Shown here one piece after another: positions 12,147-24,200 of a stretch of 64,000 nucleotides of DNA (position 1 is its first letter; each line of letters opens with the position of its first letter). Origin of the DNA: Bolinopsis microptera. Taxonomy: Eukaryota > Ctenophora > Tentaculata > Lobata > Bolinopsidae. The notes below the pieces were generated by a model, which was not told the DNA's origin, did no database searches, and saw only the letters and a list, made by a program, of their open reading frames with translations. A program made the translations under genes and the position numbers. Where the stretch lies: NCBI RefSeq assembly GCF_026151205.1, contig NC_087074.1, positions 682,001-746,000 of the forward strand. The letters are read 5' to 3'.

Positions 12147-12247
12147 TCATGATTTGGATCTATTGTATTCCACTTTAACACGTTGTTACACGTTGCTACA
12201 CGTTGCTACACGTTACTACACGTTGCTAGGAGTTTGTACAAGATGTG

Positions 12248-15200
12248 ATGACTGAAAACACCCCCGGGAAGAAGGCAGCCATATCTCAGTTCCAAATAAA
12301 GAATGTCACTGATATTACCACTGAACCTGTCACACCCGTTAAGATAGCCCCTCCCCCTGCTACTGTTAAACGAGCTAAGAGTCTCAAATCAGGTACAGTT
12401 TTAGATCAGGTACAGTTTCAAATCAGAGATATTCTTCAATTAGATACAGAACCTTTTATACCTTATTTGTTATCCTTTATAAGCTTTTTGGCATGGTTAA
12501 TTGTGGTTTCTGATCAACCTGATATTATATGGATATTATTTGATTTTATCCCATGATAGTGCCCGTGTAATACATACTACTACACTACTACACTACTACA
12601 CTACTACACTACTACACTACTACACTACTACGCTACTACACTAACTACACTACTACACTACTACACTACTACACTACTACACTACTACACTACTACACTA
12701 CTACACTACTACACTACTACACTTCTACACTAACTACGCTACTACACTAACTACACTACTACACTACTACACTACTACACTACTACACTACTACACTACT
12801 ACACTACTACACTACTACACTACTACACTACTACACTACTACACTACTACACTACTACACTACTACACTACTACACCACTACACCACTACACTACTACAC
12901 CACTACACCACTACACTAACTACACTAACTACACTACTACACTACTACACTACTACACTACTACACTACTACACTACTACACTACTACACTACTACACTA
13001 ACTACACTACTACACCACTACACTACTACACTACTACACTACTACACTACTACACCACTACACCACTACACCACTACACTACTACACTAACTACACTACT
13101 ACACTACTACACTACTACACTACTACACTACTACACTACTACACTACTACACCACTACACCACTGCACTACTACTCTACTACACTACTACACTACTACAC
13201 TACTACACTACTACACTAACTACACTACTACACTAACTACAATACTACAATACTACACTACTACACTACTACAATACTACACTACTACACTACTACACTA
13301 CTACACTACTACACTACTACACTACTACACTACTATTGCCCACGTAATAAGACCAGTAAAAGTTCTAGCACGACATTTCTCAGATAGAACGAAATTCAAG
13401 AGGTACGTTAGTGTGCCACACAAGAACAGAGATACGTTCACCCTGCCACGGCAAGTAACTGATCCCAACATAAAACAAAAAGCTGATAACAAAAAACAGG
13501 AACCTGAATCTATAGAACACAACAACAACAACAAGACATCTGAAAATGGTGCAGATACAAGCATTGAGCAGGAGAGTGCGGTTACGGAGACGAAGGAAAC
13601 TAAACCGAGGTTAGTAATTACTATTACTATTACTATTACTATTACTATTACTATTACTATTACTATTACTATTACTATCACTATCACTATCAATATCACT
13701 ATTACTATTACTATTACTATTACTATTACTATTACTATTACTATTACTAATTACTATTGCTATTGCTATTACTATAACTATTACTATTACTATTACTATT
13801 ACTATTACTATTACTATTACTAATTACTATTACTATACTATTGCTATTACTATTACTATTACTATTACTATTACTATAACTATTACTATCACTATTACTA
13901 TTACTATTACTATTACTATCACTATAACTATTAATATTACTATTACTATTACTATTACTAATTACTATTACTATACTATTACTATTGCTATTACTATTAC
14001 TATTACTATAACTATTACTATCACTATCACTATTACTATTACTATCACTATAACTATTACTATTACTATTACTATTACTATTACTAATTACTATTACTAT
14101 TGCTATTGCTATTGCTATTACTATTACTATAACTATTACTATTACTATTGCTATTGCTATTACTATTACTATAACTATTACTATTACTATTACTATTACT
14201 AATTACTATTACTATACTATTGCTATTGCTATTACTATTACTATTACTATTACTATTACTATTAATATTACTATTACTATTACTATTACTATTCCTCAAA
14301 TCCTTTGTAGATAGCTCACTGCTTAATTTCACTTTGTAGGATTTTATGAATCGTACATCTTAACAAGTTCCACTGACAACGATGATTTTTCTCCCGAATT
14401 GTGATTTTCACAATTTATACGGAGATATTTCGTTGGTATGTTGGTATGCTGATTAAAGAATTTTCAGCAATGGTATAAGCAAGATGCCTGAGACAGCTTC
14501 CTGGCAGAACGTAGTAAACACCCACCGGTAATTCACTTCCTACTTATACTAATTGTTAAGATCTAATCTTGTGGAATGAGAAACTGGTAATTGTTTCACT
14601 ATACACAACTACGACCTTCAGCTGCATTAGAATTGTTAAGATAAAGTTGAAATATTCCCAGTCGTGGCAGCAGTATGACTTTCGTCAGCACGCAGAATTG
14701 GGCGCAGTTCGATGTAGCCCCTGTTAAAGAGAAAGAGCCTGGATTTGACTGGAATATCACTGTTGATCAGTGGAGTAGTTACGAGGAGGCGTTCCATGGT
14801 ATAAAACCGCTCCATGGTTTTATATCAGGTACATTTATGATTAATTTTAGTTTGACGATAATATTGAATATTCAGGTACACAAACCGCAATTCTATAGTT
14901 TGGCACACCGTTAGCGTAACGCGCGGCGTCATATTTGTATCACGACGCAGAGCGACTGACCAATTTTTGGCGCGCGCCGCGAGTCAATTTATTTAATTGG
15001 CTAGATTTAATTGGCTTTGGGTCTAAATCAGCCTGTAGGGCAGGGCTTTACTGATTGCTTTCTCGGTTCAGCCCAAGCGTCCTTCTATCTCAGGTATTGG
15101 CACAAGCCAACCTCATCGAATCATTGCGCATTTGTAGCAATTCTCTGCTTTAACTTCAATGCAGAATCTTATTATTACAATTTCTTAGCAAGCGGCCTAA

Positions 15201-18200
15201 AAATTAAAATATCATCCAAATCTCGTTGAATACTTTCAGAATTGGAATATAAAACTCTTGAGCTATTTTTCCCAGGAAAACAGTCGAGGGAGTACCTAGT
15301 CAACACAGGGCTGCCAAGGGAGTCGCTTGCTAAAATATGGTATGGTTACAACTACGCCAACGTACATACTATTACTTCTATAGTAGTGACACAGACAATA
15401 TACCGAACAAACTGACTTACTGGACCATGAAACTGTAAGATATGTGCTTAAAAGCACGTCTAAATGATACCTTGCCTTTGACATGCAGCCCCCTCTGTAT
15501 GGCTCTTTCAGTCCCAATATTTGTAAATCTAAGATACGTTCGATTGTCAAATTTAAGAGACGTTTAATTGTCAAATTTAAAAGACGTTTCATTAAATTAT
15601 TTTTTCGGACGTTAGGAAAACGATTGAGAGCCACATATTGCAGAAGTACAGCAGAAGTAAGTTTAAGTTTAAACGATATGTAATCAGCTTCTAATTGAGA
15701 TCCATCCTCCAGGGATCTAGCCGACATGGATCACGACGGCTCCCTCTCCTTGGCTGAGTTTGCAGTTGCAATGCACTGTATTTCTTGTATTTCCGCCGTT
15801 TCTTCAGTTCAACTACCCGTTCACGTGCCTCACAAACTCAGAGACTCTCTCCTTTTTCATGTCAGCAATAATCTCCTCTCGTCCATCAATAAGGTAGATT
15901 TTAAAATGTAAACTTTTATGTTGTGTCTTATTCGGATGCAATTTGGTATTAATCGATTGATATTATTGATTTAGAGTGCCCAATGTCATGACAATTTTAC
16001 GACAATATGTGCCAACATTTGACAATATACTCGGACAATATACGACAGGGAATGACAGGGAATGACAAGGGATGACAGGGAATGACACAGTGGCGTAACA
16101 AAGGGGCGCCAAATCGTCGTTTGAATGTGGGACAATTTCGAAAAACTTAACTACGGTACTAGCAAAACTGCGCCTTTTGATCTAGAAGACACATTTTTTA
16201 GAGATTTTACCGGCGTATCCTCTAAAATCATCTAATTTGTTCAATTTTAGGAAGGGGCCCTAAAAGGGGAGGGGGCGCCAACAGGCAACGTTACGCCACT
16301 GGAATGACAGGAAATGACAATATACGACAATATACGACAATATTTGACAATATACGACAATATACGACATTATACGACAATATACGACAATATTTGACAG
16401 GGAATAACAAGTTTGACAATAAGTGACAGTATTCGACAAACCGTGGGAAAAAGTGCACTCTCGGTTCCTGCCCCTGAAAGCAGCAAATATCGTTTCCTAG
16501 TTTATTTTCCGAGGAAAGGGCCCCACGGATAATTTTACATTGAGTAATTGCGTACTACTCAGTACTCAGTGTAGCTATTGTATCTTAATGCTATTAATAT
16601 TATGTATTGCGTAAGAAATGTATTGAGGTATCATTTAACCGTTGTGTAAGAAATTCATTACGTAGCGGAGCATGAACTCTGTACCTCAGTACTCCTATGG
16701 CTTGTGTGATAGTCCAGTATCTTCTCGTAATCCGATACAATGCCCAGTCAAGTGGCCCTTCTTATCGACTATGATGAGATGGTCGACTATATTTGTTGTG
16801 TTGATTGAGTGTAAGAGGTGTTAGCTGTTGTTGTCTAATGTAAACATAAACACGCCAAGTTTACATTTACATTATGTGATTTTAGCTTAAATTATTTTTA
16901 GTATCTTCTTGGTTTGTTTGATTTTTCTTCAACCTTGCAAGAGCAAGTTTATTAATAGTAACTAGAAGGAGAAGGACACTCTGCCAATTAGACTTTGTCA
17001 CGTGTCAAACAGTCAGTTAAATCAATGTAGTTGCAACATAAAGTGTTCGTACTTAGACAAAACCTCTATCAAGTATCAACGACTCAATCCCACAATTTTA
17101 ACACATTATCTCCACCTAATTTAAGGCAGAAAACAATAAAAGCCCCGAGAAGTCGTCTCTGAAGAGCAGTGGGAGCACATCAAAGGGTGCAAATGTAACA
17201 TTTCGCGAGGAAAACAGCACGTGCGACACACTCCCGCGCCAGCGACCACGCCCTTCCAAGAAGCTTGTCACGACAACACCTCTCCATCTGAAACCTCAGC
17301 CAGTGCTGAGCAGCTCATCTTACTACTCCAGTGACAATTCAGAGGAGGAGAGCGAACCTGTGAGTATTTGTTTCATTTTATAATAAAATCATAGATTATA
17401 TGATAACCTTATTCTATGTGTTTTCTCTTTGAATGCTTCGAATAAAAAACACACGTATATATTATATAATTCTACCCAAAGAAGCAAGAAGAAGGGACAG
17501 AAAGTTAGAACAAATCCGAAAGGTCGCCACTTACTTGGAGGTATTGAAATCGTAAGAACACTAATAAAAGTAACTCAAGTGAAACAGACATGGCTCAAAG
17601 TGAAACAGACATGGCTGAAGAAACTTAGTGACTAAGTGATTCAGCACTTCTATATAAAGTAAAAACTGGAGGAGTTTAAAAAATATCTTCTGGAATATCG
17701 GAAAAGACGGTGAATTTTCTATTAGCCTATTAAAGCTGAAGATTTTGGTGCAGGAAATATCGAAGAAGACGAAGATACTGAAAATGCCAATGAAATGATT
17801 GACGATTCTCAGTGACTCAGTCTTAATAATTATAAATTTCGCCTTTTAGATCAATAAAGCTGTTTTATTCTTTTTTAAATGCAGAATATTCATGGAGTAA
17901 GGTAAACACTAAACAATCGCATTTTATCGACCATCTTTGAATTAAACGAGCCATAATGGGAGTATTTTGTAGACTTTTGTAGACTAGCTGAGGTTCTATC
18001 TCGGGTCCTAGCTTCTGGCTCAACTGCTATCTTGATAAAAAGTGTTCAATTTCAGGGCGTACGCCCTTAATGAGTTATTTGGTTGTTGAAACATTCCTTC
18101 GCAGGTCTCCCGAAAGTTAGATTTGTCAGACATGTCGGAGAAGAAGAAACACGATAAGAAAGAGAGGAGGGAGAAGAAGAAGAAGCACAAGTCAAAATCG

Positions 18201-21200
18201 AGTGAATCCGAGTCGAAGAATGATGTTGACCATTCTCCTAACCAAGGTTTTACTTTAAGAAATATGTGTACTTCTAATCAGTGAATGGTGAATTCTCTTT
18301 TTTACTTTTCTCTACTTTTACAATTCAGAACAAGTCTAATTGACCTATGTACTAGACCTATTTGTATCTTTGTCAAGTCTTGACAGGTCGCCTAATTTAT
18401 TTTATCTCTTGACATTATATGTCTGTTATGATTTCGTTTAGAATGGACATCTTTGTCTCTTTCATTTTAGGAATCTTAACAATTTTTTGTCAAGATTGTA
18501 GTATTCCGTCTTTGCAAGGATGAGGCTTTTCGAAATTTAACCACGGCTCCTCTGAAAGCTGGAGCTATATTATTAAATAAAAATACACTTTTATTATTAT
18601 TTAAGTTAATTCCAGTCTCTGAAGACAAGCATTAAAATGGATAAAAACTTAAAATTAAATTAATTGTGGGCCTTTCTCGTTACAACTTGAACATTATTAT
18701 TTCACAACTATATTGTAACTAATAATTTCAATAAAATAATCTCCATAAAATTGTCGCCAAAACTGTCAATAAAACTCTTGACAAAACTGTCAGTAAAACT
18801 CTCTCCAGAAACCAAGCTCTAAATGAACTCTGTGTCTGAGATGAGGCCTCGCCAGAGTACACACCACGCAGTCCCACTGTACACATGATGACGCCACCTC
18901 CTTCTTCTTCTTTACTGCATGTTTAGATCTTATCGGTTTATCTGGTGGAGGTAACCTATCTGGTGGAGGTAACCTATCTTGCCGGTCTGGTAGAATCATT
19001 GTTAGACTAGATTGCTTTATCTGATAAAGCTGTGCTATCTGTAACGGATAACTTACTCCGGATGAAACTGTATTTATAGAAGAAGTAGGAGAAGATAAGA
19101 GATTTAGTGATGAGGTAGGAGAAGAAAATACAGACCCATTATTCGAATCTCTTTGGTTGACTAGAGGTTTGAGTTTAGCAGCACTGATTGTAGCACGCTT
19201 AGTTGTCGCGTGACCACAGCTCCTACCACAACATGTCGTCACGTTGGAACACGATGAGAGATCAGGAGAAGAGGTAAACCTCTTTTTAGGTGGAGGAAAC
19301 TCAACCTGCTGACCCTCTGATTTTACACTGTGAAACTCAACCTGCTGACCCTCTGATTTGTGGTCTCTCCACAACGCTTTCATTTTTACTGAGCTCTTCT
19401 CAGCCCAGGACTTACTTCTGGAGACAGGTTTACTGGGCTTCTTACCGCGTAGTAAAGGTAGTGTGATCTTCATTAGTCAGGTACAATAAACAAATTTACT
19501 AGTTTCAACTCAAGAGAAGAGAAGTTCGTGAAGGTTGATAAACGATAAGGGTACGACTGTTCAGGTTTATGCGAAGTTTAACATCCGAGTTAAAATTTCA
19601 TGGGTGTCACGTTTTAGTCACGTGTCCAGTTGTATCACGTGTTTACATGGAACACAGGTTCACAAGCAAGTGGTAATGTATACGGAAGTTAAGTGCAAGC
19701 AGGAACTAGGAATCGGGACACTGCCTCAATATTTGTAAGTGTAATCATGATAATGGTTGCTTACTAATTGGGATAATAAGAGTGAATTAGTATTCTCATC
19801 TTCTGGGAAAGGGAGGTCACCTTGAGCCTTGAGGGTATTAGTGGCAGTTTATTTGATAATGATCTGCTGTCATCAGTATGGGAATTTACCAACACGTACG
19901 GCAATTTATACTTCGATTTTAGACAAACTGATAATTTTAACTTCAACTCTTTTTGACAGCTGCCCGAGCAGTCTGGAGGTCACGTTGTAAATTAATAATT
20001 TTTTTGTGTGAATTAGTGACGTTGGTGAACAGTTCTCAATTTTATTTCCTAACTTCTCTCTCCCTCCAGAACAGGCACTAAGTGACACAAAACTGCCGAT
20101 CAGACGAGAAAGGACTTATGAAGAAGTCGGGGATTTCATAACTAAGCTCGAGATTCAGGAAGGAGATGACGGTAAGATGAGTTATTATTCGGATATTCTG
20201 CGCTTTTCATATTAATAATTACTGGACGCTTTCCTGAAAATTATTAGAATTGGTATTTATTTGATTGCGAACCTTATCCAGGAATCAGGATACATGTACA
20301 TGGAATTTTAAAATTGTAGTACATTTTGCCGATTTTGTCATAATATAACATCTATAAAACATTCAGACGTAGAAGCTCTGCTACAAAGTAGTGAAGACGA
20401 AGACAAAGTTCCAGCTCCACCCCCGCCTGCTTTGTCTCCATCAACTAAAACGAGACGACCCTCAAGACCAGATATGGGACCTCCGCGCAGGAGGCCCTCT
20501 TCGGCCGCTCCTACTGGCCCTCCTCCCTGTAGTCCCCCTCCCTCCAGTCCTCCTACTTCCAGTCCACCTCCCTCCTCACTTATCCTTGTTGAGGAAAAAG
20601 AAGAAGCGGAGGAAAAAGGAGAAAAAGGAGAAGAAGAAATAAAAGAAGAAGCTAAGGAAAATATAGAAGGAGCAAAAGAAATAAAAGAAAAAGAAGTAAA
20701 GGCAGTAAAAGAAGAGATAGAAGAAACAAAAGAAGAAGTAGAAGAAACAAAAGAGGAAGTAGAAGAAACAAAAGAGGAAGTAGAAGAAACAAAAGAAGAA
20801 GTAGAAGAAACAAAAGAAGAAGTAGAAGAAACAAAAGAAGAAGACGAAGAGACGGAAGAGGAAGAACAGGGATCTCCAGTAGAGGTTACCACTACTTCAG
20901 CGGAAGATGGGGAGGTGACGTCTGGTTCTGAAAATAGTGTCAATCATGACCCATCAGGTAATTCAAATATATATTCTCTGGAATGGGAATCGTTGACTAT
21001 TTAGAATTGATGTGCAGATCTAATGTAGCTACTAACAATATACCTCACTTAAACTTCCCACTAGGGTATGAGAGGCTGGCTGACGAGCTACCTGAAGCTG
21101 AGCTCATGGAAGCTCCAACAATAGTTCTAAATGAGGGAGAGATGATCGATAGTGATAGTGAGGAATCCGGTGAGGATGATAATGACGTCACGCCCCGTGT

Positions 21201-24200
21201 TGATGACGTCACGCCGAATCTGGTGACATCACAAGAAGATACGACTGAGAAGAATGTCGCGGAAGCACTGGATGGCCACGTGAGTTACACCAGTTATGGG
21301 AGGAGCATCATTTGAGTGCGACAAAAATCACAAATAAATACAGAAAATATATGGAAAATTGTGCGATCCCGCAACCGGCGCGGCTAAATCGTGTTTCTGC
21401 GTCGTGGAAGTAGATTACTTCACAATAATTAGTATCCGTTCTCTATCACTAATTATACACTTAAGAAGAACATGACAAAAAATACCCCTACCTGGAAAAG
21501 AGTATTATTTTACGATACGGATAAGGAATTTCTTTACATTTTTCTTAACATTATTGTTTACACTCGTTGTTTGACAGACTGATTTGCCGATATTGCGATT
21601 GGAACAACCTGCCATGGCTCGAGGACACAGATCGGGCTCGGTCGACTCTGCAATGTTAACATACTGCCCAGACGGCTTTAAATTACCAGATTTTCAATCA
21701 CTCCACGAGGAAACTTGTCAGAACAAACTTCAGTTGGTTCGTATTTCCTTTACGTATTGAAAAATGAACATTTTAAGCTGTCTTTGGTATTCAATTGCAT
21801 TGAATTAAAAACACTAATTTTTTTTCTCTCTACATATGAATTCTGTCTTCAGGAAGACCTTGAGGCAGATGAAGAGGAACTTAAAGCTGAAAAAGGTTAG
21901 TAATAATTTAAGTTAATTTGTAAGTTAATTTTAGCGAAGCAAAAGGATGGTTGGAAATGGACAATAGTGAAAAGAGGGGGGGGGGGCAACCATATTAAAG
22001 TATATTAAAGTATATCCCCGGGTCAAAATCGGAAAAAATCCTACATTTTAATATACTTTAATATACCTACAATTAGAAGATTTATATTCTTCGTTAAGAT
22101 TTACATGATGAACTATATTTTTCACTCAGATTCGCAAGATAAGCCTCTTTTAGGACTAGTACATGAATTTCCATCCAGATTGGTCAAAAATTGGCTAAGC
22201 TATGAGCTTAAAATAATATGCCCATATTTGGGCATACGCTTTTCCCAAATTCGCTTTTGCCCAAATTCGATAAAATTTCAATATTTTTTAATGAGACTAA
22301 CTCTATGTGAAAGATATAACTCAGTGTTTGTTGAATATAGTGGATACTAAGTAAAAAGACCTCCATGAACAAAATTGGGAAAATTGCACATAATATTTCG
22401 GTTCGGAATACTAGCCAAAATGACTTCATTAAAATTGAAATAACTCCATCAGTTTTCAATATTTTTTCAAGAACTTTTTGGAATCGATTAAGAATTGCAT
22501 TTCAAGCTTATTTTGGGCAACAATTTTTGATGTAGGCCTCCAAGGAGATAGGGATATATTAAAGTATATTAAAGTATATCCCCGGGTCAAAATCGGGAAA
22601 AATCCTTTATTTTAATATACTTTAATATGGTTGTCCCCCCCCCCCCCCCCCCCCCCCCAAAAGAGGGGTTAAGGAGATTGATGAGATTAGGTGGTGGGGG
22701 GGGGGGGGGGTATTCCTTTTATCCGTCATGCAGTGGATGCGCAATTCTTGTTAGTCTACTAATTTCAATTTAGTGTTGGGACTGACTAAGTTATCAGAGT
22801 GTTATAGTTATCACTATGGTCTGTGAATCGGTGCGAGGGATGGTGCAACCTCAAAAAAGAGTTGGCATCGGTTTTGGTGACTGGAAAAAACCTTGGGAGA
22901 GGATGGATGAGCGGGAAAGAGAGAGGGAGGTTATGCTGAGAGTGAAGGAGAACATTGAAAGAGAGAGGGAGGTGCAAGTAGGTTCTCTGGAGATGCAGAG
23001 CAGGTGGGGTGGGTGGAGAGAGCTCGTAATGGAGACGGATTTGAGCTGGCATACACTTTTTAAGTATGGTGACTCACTTATTGGGTTCATGCTAAGTGCT
23101 GTGTACGGCACCCTCTTAACCCCCTCTATGGTTTCCAAGTGGAGTGAAGATGAGGATGGGAAGTGCAAGTTATGTGAGGAGAGGATGGGCACCATTCAGC
23201 ACATTTTGGCTGGGTGTAAGGTGGCCCTTAGTCAAGGAAGGTATAGATGGCGGCACGACAAAGTTCTGAAGCAGATCTCTGAACAGGTTGTCTTCCATTG
23301 TGATCGCCGAGTGAACACTTATAAGAACAAGGCCGGCGATGGAAGGCAGTTCATTGATTTTGTTCCTGCTGGGAAAAGAAAAGCAGGTACAGACGACCGG
23401 AAGAAGAGTCGTGGTTTTGGGATCCTGAGTGGGTATCGGGATTGGATAGTGCTGTCAGACCTTGAGGGGCAGCTTAAGTTTTCCAGTGAGATTGTGGAAA
23501 CACGGCTGAGGCCGGACCTTGTGATATTCTCAAGGTCGGCAAAGACAGTTATTTGGTGGGAGCTAACAGTACCATCTGAAGAGCGGATCGCTGAATCGCA
23601 CGAGTACAAGCTCGACCGATACAGCGGTCTGCAGGCTGAGATTCAGGCGAAAGGTTGGTGCTGTTATAATGCCGCAGTCGAAGTTGGAGCTAGGGGAGTG
23701 GTTGCGCAGAGTTTGGAGACAGCTGCGAGGAGGATTGGTTTTAGGGGAAGAGAGCTGAAGAAGCTGGTACGGGACAGCGGGAAAGAGGCAGCCCACTGTT
23801 CCAGATGGATTTATTTGTTATCGAGAAAGAGGGAGTGGGAGTTCAGGAAGGTTGGAGCTTGAGAGTTCACTATAACATCTAGAGGTACCATAAACGTTAT
23901 CTCGTCGCCAATTGCGAGCTCTAACGGGTCTCCTCAAGTGACTCTCGGATCAGATGGTGGTTCAAGGGTGGACTGCTGGGGCGCCTGACAGGAAACCGTA
24001 TTGCGATTAAAGCCCCGAAACGGTGTCAGGTTGGTAACTGATGATTCTGATCCATGCTCCTGTGAGTTTGCTGTTGTATCTCAACTCGCTAAACTGAGGC
24101 ATCTCCGCATCTTGGGTGAATATGCGTACATCTTCATACTAAACCCAGGTGTGGCATGTGTCAGTGAATACGGGCGAGCGGATGCAATAGCGAAGGTGGT

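Noticed and set aside
12980-14300. Polymorphic open frames in the ACT and TTACTA arrays as coding sequence
   Set aside because: Pure short-period repeats within REPS introns 1 and 2, bounded by exons that splice in phase.
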